Positions 25,483 to 35,822 of a stretch of 64,000 nt of DNA are shown one piece after another. The stretch covers positions 597,231 to 661,230 of the forward strand of contig NZ_JAMQPR010000001.1 in the NCBI RefSeq assembly GCF_026151345.1. Direction: 5' to 3'. The position numbers and the translations under genes are program-made. The notes under the pieces are model-generated. The model ran no database searches and was not told the DNA's origin. It was given only the letters and a program-made list of their open reading frames with translations. The stretch comes from Leptospira paudalimensis (GTDB taxonomy: Bacteria > Spirochaetota > Leptospiria > Leptospirales > Leptospiraceae). Numbering within the stretch: position 1 is the first letter of the stretch; each line of letters starts with the position of its first letter.

Positions 25483-27670
25483 AACCACAGAACATACGTT
25501 AGACCTTTTTGGGATGACTTGTGCGAATTGTGCCCTTCGAATTGAGAAGGGCCTTTCCAAACTCCCAGGTGTAACGGATGTGAGAGTCAATTTTGCTCGT
25601 GAATCGGTTTTCCTTCGGGCAGAAGAACAAATACCAGTTGATACACTCTTAAAAACAGTGGAGTCTCTTGGTTACCAAGCAACAGAACATGATCCAAACA
25701 AACAATCAGAAACAGAAAAAAAACAGAAAGATCACATTCGAGTTTTAAAAATTCGATTCATCCTTTCTACACTTTTTTCAGTTCCTCTGTTTTATGGAAT
25801 GGTGACACATTTCCAATTTTTATCATTTTTACCAATGCCCCATATTTTGATGGACCGATGGGTGCAGATGATCATCGCAACTCCTGTTCAATTTTTGATA
25901 GGGTTCCCTTTTTATCAATCTGCCTACCGTGCTCTTCGCAATGGAACAGCTAATATGGATGTACTTGTGGTGATTGGAACAACGGCGGCGTATGGGTATA
26001 GTATCTTTGGTAAAGATTTATATTTTGAGACATCAGCTGTCCTCATCACATTTATATTAGGTGGTAAGTGGATTGAACATATGGCTAAAGGAAAAAGTAG
26101 TGATGGGATAAAAGCACTACTTTCACTTCGCCCAGAAACTGCTACAGTGAAATCGAATGGAGTTTGGACAGAAGTTCCCAATGAATACCTAAAACAAGGC
26201 GACTTGGTTCTTGTGAAAGCTCTGGAACGATTTCCAATGGATGGAATTGTTGCAGAAGGAGAAAGTTTTGCCGATGAATCCATGTTAACTGGTGAGAGTA
26301 TGCCAGTGGAGAAAAAACTAGGAGATAAAATCCTCGGTGGAACAGTGAATGGGAATGGGTCACTGGTTGTGAAAGCCATGAAGGTAGGAAATGATACCAC
26401 TTTATCCCATATCATCAAATCGGTAGAGGAATCTCTTGGAACCAAAGCTCCCATCCAAAGGATTGCCGACCAAATATCAGGTTATTTTGTACCAGTAGTC
26501 ATTGCCCTTAGTGTCCTAGACTTTTTTGTTTGGTACTTGATTCTGGCACCTGGTGAGATTACAAAGGCGATTGAAACAAGTATCGCCATCCTTGTTATTG
26601 CATGTCCTTGTGCACTTGGGCTTGCAACTCCAATCTCACTCCTTGTTGGAACAGGAAGAGCCGCCAAACGCGGGGTACTCTTTCGTAGTGCAGAGGCGTT
26701 GGAATCAGTTTCAAAGATCAATATGATCTTCTTTGATAAAACGGGAACTCTCACGGAAGGAAAACCTAAGGTAACAGGTGTTCTCGCATCTGACGTTTCG
26801 GAAGATCAAAAATCTTTAGTCTTTGGACATGTGCTTGCTATGGAAGAAACTTCCGATCACCCTTTGGCAAAAGCCATTTTGGCCTTTGGAAAAGAGAAGG
26901 ACTATCGATCTGGTGATCTTGGGATCGTAAAAACGATCACTTCTCCTGGTGGGGGAATCCAAACCGAAATTGCAGGTTACGAATATTATGCCGGCAAACA
27001 ATCGTTTGTGGAAGAGAAGGGGTTTTTGGTTCCAGCTGGTATCAAAACTGGTGTCGAAGAGTGGAAGAATGATGGTGTGAGTTTGGTGTTCGTTGGAATC
27101 AAAGGGAAAATCGATGGTATGATCGTTTTTCGCATCGAAGACCAAATCCGTGAATCCGCAAAACAAGCGATTGACGACTTACGTTCCATTGGAGTAGAAC
27201 CCGTCCTTCTAACGGGAGACAATCCAATAGCAGCAAACAAAGTCGCGAAATCAGTTGGGATCACTACTGTGTATTCCAGTTTGTTACCCGAAGAAAAAGC
27301 AAAAATCATCAAACAACTGAAGGATTCCAATATCCATAGTGCAATGGTGGGAGATGGGATCAATGATGCTCCTGCACTTGCTTCTGCTGGTGTCGGTATT
27401 GCGATGGGAACAGGATCAGACATTGCCATCAGTACGGCGGATGTTGTACTTGTGAATGGTGATATCCAAAGGATTGTGGACTTGATCAAAATCGGTAAGG
27501 ATACAGTATTGAATATCCGCCAAAATTTTGGATGGGCGCTTGGATACAATTTACTTGGAATTCCGATTGCTGCTTCTGGTTTACTTGCTCCATGGGTAAG
27601 TGGTGCTGCCATGGCGTTTAGTTCTGTGTCCGTTGTCTTCAATGCGCTTCGTATGAGTCGATGGAAATAG
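25454..27670 (+). CDS. copA: Copper-exporting P1B-type ATPase CopA
   Basis: This is a protein of about 738 residues. One N-terminal HMA domain (GMTCANCALRIEKGL) is followed by the P1B membrane plan, with Cys384-Pro-Cys386 in ACPCALGLATP as the Cu(I) site. The catalytic Asp428 lies in FFDKTGTLTEGKP. SDHPLAKAI gives the HP locus and VGDGINDAPALASAGVGIAMG the hinge. These define a Cu(I) exporter of the inner membrane. The start is uncertain: GTG 25448, ATG 25454 or TTG 25466 are all in frame. It is the last gene of the CueR-controlled unit. Confidence 0.92.
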   Translation: MVIPLETLNKTTEHTLDLFGMTCANCALRIEKGLSKLPGVTDVRVNFARESVFLRAEEQIPVDTLLKTVESLGYQATEHDPNKQSETEKKQKDHIRVLKIRFILSTLFSVPLFYGMVTHFQFLSFLPMPHILMDRWVQMIIATPVQFLIGFPFYQSAYRALRNGTANMDVLVVIGTTAAYGYSIFGKDLYFETSAVLITFILGGKWIEHMAKGKSSDGIKALLSLRPETATVKSNGVWTEVPNEYLKQGDLVLVKALERFPMDGIVAEGESFADESMLTGESMPVEKKLGDKILGGTVNGNGSLVVKAMKVGNDTTLSHIIKSVEESLGTKAPIQRIADQISGYFVPVVIALSVLDFFVWYLILAPGEITKAIETSIAILVIACPCALGLATPISLLVGTGRAAKRGVLFRSAEALESVSKINMIFFDKTGTLTEGKPKVTGVLASDVSEDQKSLVFGHVLAMEETSDHPLAKAILAFGKEKDYRSGDLGIVKTITSPGGGIQTEIAGYEYYAGKQSFVEEKGFLVPAGIKTGVEEWKNDGVSLVFVGIKGKIDGMIVFRIEDQIRESAKQAIDDLRSIGVEPVLLTGDNPIAANKVAKSVGITTVYSSLLPEEKAKIIKQLKDSNIHSAMVGDGINDAPALASAGVGIAMGTGSDIAISTADVVLVNGDIQRIVDLIKIGKDTVLNIRQNFGWALGYNLLGIPIAASGLLAPWVSGAAMAFSSVSVVFNALRMSRWK

Positions 27671-27703
27671 GAAAATAAAGAGAGAAACACTAGGAACCAA
27701 TTC

Positions 27704-28516
27704 GTGGACATTCAATTTATAAAACCTCCTTCTGAATGGGAAACTTTTGTGAAAGAGTTTTGGGTTTGGAGGGAAGTAAAATCAATCGAATTACCTTGGA
27801 TCATACCGTCTTACGAATGTGAGATGGTTTTTCATTTGGGAGAACCGCCGATGGTAGAAACAGAATCGGGTGAAACCTTTTTATTGCCTAAATCCCATCT
27901 GGTTGGCCCACAAACAAGAAGGTGGCGTGTTCTCTCACCTTCCCACTTAAACTTAGTCTCCATCCGTTTTTATGTGGCATCTCTCTATGCTCTCTTTTCC
28001 AAACAAGGTCTACCGTTAAAAAATCAATTTCCTGAAATACCATTTAACAAGCATTTGGATAAGGTTTTCCAAGGAGCAAAAATTGAGGAAACAGATCTCA
28101 TCCAATCATTGTCGGAGTACTTAAAGAATTTTCCTGGGAAACAAACAGATGTTCCGACTTATATTCGATTTGCACTGATGGAATTAACCAATCCTAAAAC
28201 CAGTATCAATTCGCTTACAAAAAAATTAAGCATCTCAAGAAAACAATTGGAACGAAAATTCCAGGAAGTGGTGGGACTCAATCCATCCGAATACCGTTCT
28301 GTCCATCGCGTTTTATCTCTTGTAAGGAATCCCGAACATTACCAAACAAACAATCCAAATCTTCGTCTAACCGATATAGCACAGAATTTTGAATATGCAG
28401 ACCAGTCTCATTTTAATCATGATTTTAAACGGAATTCGGGAACGATCCCAAAAGATTGGTTTGCAGAATTTGAAAAAATGTCTCATTTTTACAAGCAATC
28501 AAACGAGGATAAGTGA
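27704..28516 (+). CDS. AraC-family transcriptional regulator
   Basis: The 270-residue protein starts at GTG with AGGAA seven bases upstream. The N-terminal half is a ligand-sensing type region of AraC regulators (FVKEFWVWREV, SYECEMVFHLGEPP, GPQTRRWRV). The C-terminal half has two helix-turn-helix motifs (SINSLTKKLSISRKQLERKFQEVVGLNPSEY and the second ending FEYADQSHFNHDFKRNSGTIPKDW). It lies 33 bases after copA and may be read through from it, but its target is unknown. An ankyrin gene follows after six bases. Confidence 0.85.
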   Translation: MDIQFIKPPSEWETFVKEFWVWREVKSIELPWIIPSYECEMVFHLGEPPMVETESGETFLLPKSHLVGPQTRRWRVLSPSHLNLVSIRFYVASLYALFSKQGLPLKNQFPEIPFNKHLDKVFQGAKIEETDLIQSLSEYLKNFPGKQTDVPTYIRFALMELTNPKTSINSLTKKLSISRKQLERKFQEVVGLNPSEYRSVHRVLSLVRNPEHYQTNNPNLRLTDIAQNFEYADQSHFNHDFKRNSGTIPKDWFAEFEKMSHFYKQSNEDK

Positions 28517-28522
28517 TACGAT

Positions 28523-28999
28523 ATGGGTATGATCCAAAACATAATCGATTTCGCATTGAAATCCAAATCCAATATTCGGCTTCGCAGTTTGTGTTCTGCT
28601 ATCACCAGGGGTGACAGAGATAGTTTTGATTTGTTGTTATCCGATGCAGAATTAAAAAAAATTTGTTTAACTGAGTCTGCTTTACTACTGGGGCTTGCAG
28701 TGGTCGAAGTATCTGATCTTTATTTTCTAAAACGATTACTCGCCATTGGTCTGAATCCCGACGAACCAGATAACATGGGTTTGTATCCAATTCATAAAGC
28801 CACAGAAACAGGGAATATCGAAGCAGTGGAAGTATTATTGTATGCAGGTGCAAATCCCAATGCCGCAGATCCGAGTGGTGTCACTGCCTTACACATTGCC
28901 AATAGTTTTGATGGACTAGGCGAATTGTCTGACTTACTCATTCGGATGGGTGCCAATATTTACCAAAGAGACAAACTCGGAAAACGTTATCTGATGTAA
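28523..28999 (+). CDS. Ankyrin-repeat protein
   Basis: The 158-residue cytoplasmic protein ends in about three ankyrin repeats. The clearest are NMGLYPIHKATETGNIEAVE, LLYAGANPNAADPSGVTALH and LLIRMGANIYQRDKLG. The first half is helical and likely contains degenerate repeats. It has no signal peptide. It is six bases after the AraC gene and probably in the same transcript, suggesting a protein-binding partner role. Nothing more specific can be said. Confidence 0.8.
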   Translation: MGMIQNIIDFALKSKSNIRLRSLCSAITRGDRDSFDLLLSDAELKKICLTESALLLGLAVVEVSDLYFLKRLLAIGLNPDEPDNMGLYPIHKATETGNIEAVEVLLYAGANPNAADPSGVTALHIANSFDGLGELSDLLIRMGANIYQRDKLGKRYLM

Positions 29000-29044
29000 C
29001 GATTCGTTCTTGTCGTACAACTAGGTGTCGAAATCTTTACGATT

Positions 29045-30223
29045 ATGATAGGAACACCATTTACGCAACAGGCAACAAAACTCCTCCTTCTTGGTTCAGG
29101 AGAATTAGGAAAGGAGGTAGCAATAGAAGCCAATCGATTGGGTGTCCATGTCATTGCTGTGGATCGTTATCCAAATGCACCTGCTATGCTTGTGGCACAA
29201 GAGTCTCGTGTCATCAATATGCTCGATCCAAAAGAGTTAGAAGCAACCATACGCGAGTTAAAGCCAAATTATGTTGTGCCTGAAATTGAAGCCATCCATA
29301 CAGAAACTTTAGTCCGTTTAGAATCCGAGGGATTCAAAATCATTCCCAGTGCCAAAGCCGTGAACCTCACTATGAACCGTGAGGGAATTCGAAATTTTGT
29401 AGCAAAAGAATTAGGTTTAAAAACATCTGCTTATCTATTTGCAGATACAGAAGATGATTTTTCAAAAGCCATCCATACGATTGGATACCCTTGTGTGGTA
29501 AAACCCATCATGAGTTCTTCTGGAAAAGGACAGAGTTTGGTCAAAACAGAATCTGACATCCAGAAAGCTTGGGAATACGGCCAAACAGGAGGGCGCACTG
29601 GCAAAGGGAAGATGATCATTGAAGAGTTCATTCCTTTTGATTTTGAAATTACTTTACTCACAATCCGTCACATTGGTGGTACAAGTTTTTTACCACCAAT
29701 AGGGCATAGACAAGTTAATGGAGATTATGTGGAGTCTTGGATGCCCCAGCCAATGTCAAACTTAGCATTAGAATCTGCAAAACAAATTGCTGAAAAAGTC
29801 ACAACAGGGCTTGGTGGTTTTGGAATCTTTGGTGTAGAACTTTTTGTCCAAGGGGACGAAGTGTACTTTAGTGAAGTATCTCCAAGACCACATGACACAG
29901 GACTTGTCACCCTGATCTCTCAAAATATTTCTGAATTTTCATTGCACGCGAGAGCACTACTTGGCCTACCAATCCCTGAACTCATATTCCAAACACCAGC
30001 CGCTAGTTCTGCGATCTTACTCGAAGGAGATACCAAGTCACCTGAATACGTGGGACTAAAGGAAGCTTTGTCGATTCCAGGAGTTGACATTCGTATTTTT
30101 GGAAAACCAGAAGTGGTTGGAAAACGCCGAATGGGAGTTAGCTTAGCACTTGGCAAAACCATTGAGGAAGCAAAAGAAAAAGCAAATCGTGCAAGGGACT
30201 TCATCCAATTAAAAACTACCTAA
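29045..30223 (+). CDS. purT: Formate-dependent phosphoribosylglycinamide formyltransferase (PurT)
   Basis: The 392-residue ATP-grasp protein begins with [18 protein letters not shown] (substrate-binding Rossmann part). It continues with [19 protein letters not shown] motif, [14 protein letters not shown], and the ATP-grasp core ([44 protein letters not shown]). This is the standard PurT architecture and full length. It converts GAR, formate and ATP to formyl-GAR in purine synthesis. No purine genes are adjacent. Confidence 0.93.
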   Translation: MIGTPFTQQATKLLLLGSGELGKEVAIEANRLGVHVIAVDRYPNAPAMLVAQESRVINMLDPKELEATIRELKPNYVVPEIEAIHTETLVRLESEGFKIIPSAKAVNLTMNREGIRNFVAKELGLKTSAYLFADTEDDFSKAIHTIGYPCVVKPIMSSSGKGQSLVKTESDIQKAWEYGQTGGRTGKGKMIIEEFIPFDFEITLLTIRHIGGTSFLPPIGHRQVNGDYVESWMPQPMSNLALESAKQIAEKVTTGLGGFGIFGVELFVQGDEVYFSEVSPRPHDTGLVTLISQNISEFSLHARALLGLPIPELIFQTPAASSAILLEGDTKSPEYVGLKEALSIPGVDIRIFGKPEVVGKRRMGVSLALGKTIEEAKEKANRARDFIQLKTT

Positions 30224-30265
30224 TGGGAACATCTGAAAGGATTAATCGATTGGCCAACACAGATT

Positions 30266-31015
30266 TTATTTCAGTGTTTCGTTTTGGTTGATGGTTTGGG
30301 TTTTGAAATTTGTCATTTTGTCTTCATAGATACTTTCTTCTCGGAAGGGGAGAAAGGCATTGTCGTAATGGATGGCGAGGTATTTGGAACTCGGACCAAA
30401 ACCACGAATGAGTTCTGATTCAATGGTTTCAAAATCATAAAACTCGATTGAATCCATGTACTGTCCATCATGGAGTAAGTTTAAAAAAATAACAAACTTG
30501 CCAGAATGTTTTAAAATCTTGAGAGCAAACAACATTTCTCTCAGTTTCAAAAGATACAAATAGGGACGTATGTTCCTTGCCATCACCAATTTTTGTTCCG
30601 CTTCACTGACATCACGTAACGCCAAACGTAAAAAAGCCTTGGTTTGTGTTTTTTCTTTGTCTCTTGCTTTTCTGCCAAGTAACTCAAGTTCACTTCGAAC
30701 AAGTGTTATGTTTTTTGTAAGGATTTTATCATAAAGTTGGATGAGTTTGTATTGTGTTGAACGAACAGCAAGGTAAGCTTCTCCATAATTTCCTTGGATA
30801 TGAAGGCTTTTGAAGCGTAGGTATTCATCGATGATGTTTCGGTATTCTATTTTATCTTCCGCGTCTCCTAAATGGATGACACTGGAATCGAGGGAACGAA
30901 CGAGGAGGTAGTTTTCTTCTGCACCAAAGGCCACTTGTAAGTTTCCATTCGAGTAGGACGAGTCCACTCCTAACAAACAAAGGCCTCCTAGTAAATACAA
31001 AAGATAAGTTCGCAC
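30266..31015 (-). CDS. Secreted helical protein of unknown function
   Basis: The 249-residue protein starts at GTG 31015 with a signal peptide (TYLLYLLGGLCLLGVDSSYS). The mature part is largely helical with charged, possibly coiled segments (LVRSELELLGRKARDKEKTQTK). It then reads FEVIFLNLLHDGQ-like GKFVIFLNLLHDGQYM. I do not recognise a domain. There is no ribosome site before the GTG. It is convergent with purT. Confidence 0.55.
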   Translation of the reverse strand: MRTYLLYLLGGLCLLGVDSSYSNGNLQVAFGAEENYLLVRSLDSSVIHLGDAEDKIEYRNIIDEYLRFKSLHIQGNYGEAYLAVRSTQYKLIQLYDKILTKNITLVRSELELLGRKARDKEKTQTKAFLRLALRDVSEAEQKLVMARNIRPYLYLLKLREMLFALKILKHSGKFVIFLNLLHDGQYMDSIEFYDFETIESELIRGFGPSSKYLAIHYDNAFLPFREESIYEDKMTNFKTQTINQNETLK

Positions 31016-31201
31016 AGTACAGTTTCGGTCTTTTGGGAGTCCAAAAAAAGTTCATAATTTCTAACGTTTGTGCCTTAGTGATTATGTCAGAAATTTTTCA
31101 TTAAATCCTTAAAAAACACATTTGATTCCAATTCTTTCTACTCGTCCTTTCGGATACTTTTTGCATCTTGGTTTTATCTCTACTCTCCCTTCGGAAATTA
31201 T

Positions 31202-32698
31202 ATGATCAAAATATCTGGCTTAAACAAACAATTCAATGGTAACGTTTTATTTGATGATTTACAATTCAGTGTGAATCGGGGGGAAAGGGTTGGACTTGTC
31301 GGTCGGAATGGACATGGAAAATCAACCCTTGTCCAAATCATCCAAGGAAAAACCGAACCTGATTCGGGAAACATCACAATTCCCAAAGGATACCGAATCG
31401 GCCACTTGGAACAACATTTGGTCTTCACCAAACCAACCGTACTCGAAGAATGTGCACTGGGTCTACCGGAAGGGGATGAGTACGAAACATGGAAGGTAGA
31501 ACGCATTTTATTCGGACTTGGCTTCTCCGAAAAAGACATGGAACGTAGCCCCGAAGAGTTTTCCGGTGGGTACCAAATCCGAATGAACTTGGCAAAACTT
31601 TTAGTGTCTGCACCCGATATGCTCATCTTGGATGAACCTAACAACTATTTGGACATTGTCACCATACGTTGGTTAGAGGAATTCCTTAAGGAATGGGAAG
31701 GAGAGATCATTCTCATCACACACGATCGAAGTTTTATGGACAGTGTTGTGACTCATACAGTCGCCATCCACCGTACAAAGGCAATCAAAGTGCAAGGTGA
31801 TACTGAAAAGTTGTACACTCAAATCAACCAAGCCGAAGAAATTTATGAAAAAACTCGATTGAATGAAGCCAAAAAACGCAAACAAGAAGAGATGTTTATC
31901 GCTAAGTTCAAAGCAAAAGCAAGTTTTGCAAGTCGCACACAATCTCGTGTCAAAAAATTAGAAAAACAAGGTGAGATGAAGGCACTTGATACCATTGAAG
32001 ATATGGAATTGTATTTTAATAGTGCGCCTTTTTCCGCCAACCAAATGTTAAGCGTAGAAGATGTTTCATTTTCTTATGATGGAAAATCTCCTTTTTTGTT
32101 TGAAAATTTTTCCATCAGTGTTGGGCCAGAAGATCGAATTTGTATCATCGGAAAAAACGGAAAAGGAAAATCAACCCTTCTCAAATTGATAGCGGGTGAA
32201 CTCACTCCTGTGACAGGTAGTGTGAAAAAACACCCTATCTTAAAAGAAGGATACTTTGGGCAAACAAACAAACTGAACATGAACGAAAGTAATACGGTTG
32301 TCCAAGAAATTATGAGTGCTGATCCCAACTGTTCGGAAGGGAAAGCTCGTAATATTGCTGGTGGTTTGATGTTCTCGGAAGACCTTGCCTTAAAAAGAAT
32401 CAAAGTGCTTTCAGGGGGAGAAAAGAGCCGAGTGTTACTTGGAAAAATCCTTGTGACTCCTTGCCACTTACTCTACTTAGATGAGCCCACAAACCACTTG
32501 GACATGCAATCTTGTGACTCGCTCATTGAGGCGATTGATAACTTTGATGGATCTGTGATCATGGTTACCCACAACGAAATGCACTTGCGCGCTGTGGCCA
32601 CAAAACTCATTGTATTCGATGATGACCGAGTTTTTGTCTATGATGGTGGTTATGACGACTTCCTCAGTGACATTGGCTGGAAGGATGAAACCGTTTGA
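31202..32698 (+). CDS. ABC-F family ATP-binding protein
   Basis: The 498-residue protein has two ABC ATPase cassettes and no membrane part. Walker A motifs are GRNGHGKST and GKNGKGKST. The first signature is degenerate (FSGGY) and the second is LSGGEKSR. Walker B motifs end in LDEPNNYLD and LDEPTNHLD. The linker of about 80 residues is the charged ABC-F crossing loop ([20 protein letters not shown]). ABC-F proteins act on the ribosome. It overlaps the following exporter ATPase gene by four bases (TTG start), so the three genes form one operon. Confidence 0.88.
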   Translation: MIKISGLNKQFNGNVLFDDLQFSVNRGERVGLVGRNGHGKSTLVQIIQGKTEPDSGNITIPKGYRIGHLEQHLVFTKPTVLEECALGLPEGDEYETWKVERILFGLGFSEKDMERSPEEFSGGYQIRMNLAKLLVSAPDMLILDEPNNYLDIVTIRWLEEFLKEWEGEIILITHDRSFMDSVVTHTVAIHRTKAIKVQGDTEKLYTQINQAEEIYEKTRLNEAKKRKQEEMFIAKFKAKASFASRTQSRVKKLEKQGEMKALDTIEDMELYFNSAPFSANQMLSVEDVSFSYDGKSPFLFENFSISVGPEDRICIIGKNGKGKSTLLKLIAGELTPVTGSVKKHPILKEGYFGQTNKLNMNESNTVVQEIMSADPNCSEGKARNIAGGLMFSEDLALKRIKVLSGGEKSRVLLGKILVTPCHLLYLDEPTNHLDMQSCDSLIEAIDNFDGSVIMVTHNEMHLRAVATKLIVFDDDRVFVYDGGYDDFLSDIGWKDETV

Positions 32699-33621
32699 AA
32701 CCAATCCTAACTGTAAAACAAGTTTCCAAGTCCTATGACAATGGTTTCCAAGCACTCAAATCAGTGAATTGGGAAGTGGGTGAGGGAGAGATCCATGCCC
32801 TACTTGGACCCAATGGTGCTGGGAAAACCACTTTAATCAATTTGATCTGTGGGATCGTATCACCTAGTTCCGGTGAGGTGAAAGTCTCTGGATACGATAT
32901 CATCCAAGATTTCAAAGAAACAAGGTCTCTCATTGGACTTGTCCCACAAGAACTCAGTGTCCATGCTTTTGAAACCGTTTGGGCGAGTGTGAGTTTTACT
33001 CGTGGTTTGTATGGAAAACCAGCAAATCCTAAATACATCGAAGAAGTATTAAAATCCCTTTCTCTTTGGGACAAAAAAGACCAAAGGATCATGACTTTAT
33101 CTGGTGGGATGAAACGAAGGGTTTTAATCGCCAAAGCATTGTCACACGAACCAAAAATTTTGTTTTTGGATGAACCAAGTGCTGGTGTGGATGTGGAACT
33201 CCGTAAGGATATGTGGAAGATTGTAGAATCCCTTCGTAAAAATGGTGTCACCATCATCCTCACAACCCATTATATCGAAGAAGCAGAGTTAATTGCCGAC
33301 CGTATCTCTGTGATCCGTAAGGGAGAAATTTTCCTCACCGAAAACAAAGACAAACTCATGAAACAATTGGGAACCAAACAATTGCGGATTGAATTGAAAA
33401 AATCAATCAAATCGATTCCAAAGTCGTTATCAAAGTACAAACTAGAACTTTCAGATAACAATACCACCTTTGTATTCACGTATGATCGTTCGGATGATAG
33501 TAGTGTGATGACCAAACTTTTGGATGATCTCAAAAAAGAAAAAATCCAATTCAGTGATTTGAGTACAAAACAAAGTAGCTTAGAAGAAATTTTTGTTCAG
33601 TTATTACAGGAGCCCGTATGA
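32695..33621 (+). CDS. ABC transporter ATP-binding protein (ABC-2 exporter type)
   Basis: The 308-residue protein starts at TTG overlapping the stop of the ABC-F gene. It has Walker A (GPNGAGKTT), Q-loop (VPQELS), signature (LSGGMKRR), Walker B ([12 protein letters not shown]) and H-loop ([10 protein letters not shown]). A C-terminal domain of about 90 residues follows, as in drug and polysaccharide ABC-2 exporters. It pairs with the next gene, which overlaps by ATGA. The substrate is unknown. Confidence 0.88.
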   Translation: MKPILTVKQVSKSYDNGFQALKSVNWEVGEGEIHALLGPNGAGKTTLINLICGIVSPSSGEVKVSGYDIIQDFKETRSLIGLVPQELSVHAFETVWASVSFTRGLYGKPANPKYIEEVLKSLSLWDKKDQRIMTLSGGMKRRVLIAKALSHEPKILFLDEPSAGVDVELRKDMWKIVESLRKNGVTIILTTHYIEEAELIADRISVIRKGEIFLTENKDKLMKQLGTKQLRIELKKSIKSIPKSLSKYKLELSDNNTTFVFTYDRSDDSSVMTKLLDDLKKEKIQFSDLSTKQSSLEEIFVQLLQEPV

Positions 33622-34379
33622 ATTTCCATGCAATCCAAGCGATTTATCAATTTGAAATGGCTCGTACATTTCGTACGTTATTACAAAGTATAGCCTCTCC
33701 TGTTTTATCTACATCTTTGTACTTCATTGTATTTGGATCTGCGATTGGGTCTCGGATCCAAGAGATTGATGGAATCCATTATGGAAGTTTTATTGTACCA
33801 GGCCTTGTGATGTTATCACTCCTCACAGAAAGTATTTCCAATGCATCCTTTGGGATTTATTTTCCCAAGTTCAATGGAACCATTTATGAAATCCTTTCGG
33901 CACCTGTGACCATGTGGGAAGTGGTGATTGGGTATGTGGGAGCTGCGGCCACTAAATCACTGATGCTCGGGATTCTTATGCTCATCACTGCTTCTTTTTT
34001 TGTTCCCATTCGCATTGACCATCCATTTCTGATGGTATTTTTTCTCCTACTAACATGCATTAGTTTTAGTTTGTTTGGGTTTGTGATTGGGATTTGGGCT
34101 GACAGTTTTGAAAAACTACAAATGATTCCGATGCTTGTTATCACTCCTCTTGTGTTTCTCGGTGGGAGTTTTTATTCCATCCAAATGTTACCCAGTTTTT
34201 GGCAAAAAATCAGTATGTTTAACCCAGTATTGTATTTGGTGAGTGGGTTTCGTTATAGTTTTTTTGAACGAGCGGATGTTGCTTTGTCAGTGAGTATTGG
34301 GATGATCCTTGTGTTCCTTTCGGTTTGTTTGACTGTCACATGGCTTATCTTTCGTACTGGGTACAAAATCAAAAATTAA
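33618..34379 (+). CDS. ABC-2 type transporter permease
   Basis: The 253-residue membrane protein has six hydrophobic segments and the ABC-2 family pattern: [15 protein letters not shown] after helix 2 and [27 protein letters not shown] near helix 5. It overlaps the ATPase gene by four bases and forms a half-exporter with it. Its transcript ends facing the SCO1 lipoprotein gene, 54 bases away. No clear terminator hairpin is visible there. Confidence 0.88.
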   Translation: MNFHAIQAIYQFEMARTFRTLLQSIASPVLSTSLYFIVFGSAIGSRIQEIDGIHYGSFIVPGLVMLSLLTESISNASFGIYFPKFNGTIYEILSAPVTMWEVVIGYVGAAATKSLMLGILMLITASFFVPIRIDHPFLMVFFLLLTCISFSLFGFVIGIWADSFEKLQMIPMLVITPLVFLGGSFYSIQMLPSFWQKISMFNPVLYLVSGFRYSFFERADVALSVSIGMILVFLSVCLTVTWLIFRTGYKIKN

Positions 34380-34433
34380 GATCCCTAGAATCTTCGATTC
34401 GTTCTCTTCGATTCCCCTTAGGAACCCAACCAA

Positions 34434-35153
34434 TTATTTGGTGAGGATCCTAAGGTCTGCGACTAACCTCTGTATATCGCCCGTACCTTTGGCGCGGTAA
34501 ATCCCCCGAAGGTATTTGTTTCCATCAAATAAAAAAATATTTTCGGTATGAACAAATTCGTATTTGTTTTTTTCCACAGAAAATCCTTCGACTTCCGCCC
34601 CACATGTGGTTTTGGCAAACGATTCAATGTCCAAAAGTTCCCCTGTATAAAAATTCCAGTTTGGGTTTTGGATTTTGTAGAGAGTGCGGTACTTGGAAAG
34701 AACTGCGGGTGTGTCTTCCTTTGGATTGATGGAGATGGAATGAATTTCTAAGTCATTGAATTCGGCTAACTGTGGTTCAATTTGGATGATATTTTTTGTG
34801 ATCATCGGACAAATCCCACGACAGGTTGCATAAAAGAAAACAACCAAACTGATTTTAGGGGAATGTTCTCTGAGTAGGATTTGGTTTCCCAAATGATTTA
34901 TGAGTTTGAATCCTTCGGGGATTTGGTGTAAACCAGAGGTTTCGTTTGGAACTTTTGTCCAAATGGGATCAAAGTCTTTTCCAAAAAAATAAGGCAAAGA
35001 ATCCGTTTCGGGAGAAGACTGGTTTTCCTTACAATTTCCCAAAACAAACAAACTTACCAAACAGAAAAGAAAGATGGAAATGGTTCTAAGAATCGATTTC
35101 TGAAAAAAGAAATTTGGTTTTATCAGATTCAGACTTGGTTTTGTTTCATTCAT
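34434..35153 (-). CDS. SCO1/SenC family lipoprotein
   Basis: The 239-residue protein has an N-terminal basic extension, a hydrophobic helix and lipobox-like LFVLGNC. The thioredoxin-like SCO domain carries the copper-binding CRGIC pair in FFYATCRGICPMITKN and the conserved His in KYEFVHTENIFL. SCO proteins deliver copper to cytochrome oxidase or act as thiol-disulfide reductants. It is the last gene of an operon with a MORN-like and a YHYH lipoprotein. All three are exported. Confidence 0.85.
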   Translation of the reverse strand: MNETKPSLNLIKPNFFFQKSILRTISIFLFCLVSLFVLGNCKENQSSPETDSLPYFFGKDFDPIWTKVPNETSGLHQIPEGFKLINHLGNQILLREHSPKISLVVFFYATCRGICPMITKNIIQIEPQLAEFNDLEIHSISINPKEDTPAVLSKYRTLYKIQNPNWNFYTGELLDIESFAKTTCGAEVEGFSVEKNKYEFVHTENIFLFDGNKYLRGIYRAKGTGDIQRLVADLRILTK

Positions 35154-35186
35154 TTGTAAAAGGGTACCTTCCCTTAAATCGACTTA

Positions 35187-35822
35187 TCAAAGTTTGGTGG
35201 TGGTGTTAGGAGAGTTAATGCCCGTTTGGTTCACTGTCTCTTCTGGGATGGGATCACAGAGTTTACTCCCTGGACGGCCAAAACTTTCTCCCGATTCCAA
35301 AAACACTTGGTTCAAATAAATTTGTCCCCGTTTGTTCCATTTTTTCACCACCTTGGGTTTCCCAGAAGGGAAGAAGGTTTGGTAGGTTGCCAATTGTCCA
35401 TTGTCAAAGTATTCAAAATGTTCGCCGACAGGGACTCCCATTTCATATTCTGAAGATTGGCGGATTTGGCCCGATGGGAAATACAAGGTTTGGGTTCCAT
35501 GTTTTTGCCCGTACCGAATGTGCCGAGATTCGAGTAAGACACCCGAAAAGGATTTTACCGTATAACTTCCGTGAGGTACACCTTTGTAAAATTCGGTTTC
35601 ATAGGTTTCGGCAAGGACGGTATTTTCGGCCACGTAAAACCCATTGAATGGTTTTCCCTTGTACAATAGAAAATGGTTTTGGTCTTCCGAAAGGTCTTTG
35701 TCCCCTTGTTTGACCGTTTCTTTGCCACAAGACAAACAAAGGAAAAACAAAAGAGAAACAAAGACAAATCGAAGTGGGAACAACAAGATCCTGTTAGTTG
35801 GAAACCGTTCCTGGTGTTCCAT
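35187..35822 (-). CDS. MORN-like repeat lipoprotein
   Basis: The 211-residue protein has a hydrophobic signal and lipobox (FFLCLSC). Four or so MORN/YwqK-type repeats follow: FYKGVPHGSYTVKSFSG, IRYGQKHGTQTLYFPSGQ, YEMGVPVGEHFEYFDNGQ and FPSGKPKVVKKWNKRGQ. MORN-like repeats form beta-hairpin sheets that bind partners at the envelope. Its start overlaps the end of the YHYH gene by 29 bases. A TTG a few codons later is a possible alternative start. Confidence 0.75.
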   Translation of the reverse strand: MEHQERFPTNRILLFPLRFVFVSLLFFLCLSCGKETVKQGDKDLSEDQNHFLLYKGKPFNGFYVAENTVLAETYETEFYKGVPHGSYTVKSFSGVLLESRHIRYGQKHGTQTLYFPSGQIRQSSEYEMGVPVGEHFEYFDNGQLATYQTFFPSGKPKVVKKWNKRGQIYLNQVFLESGESFGRPGSKLCDPIPEETVNQTGINSPNTTTKL

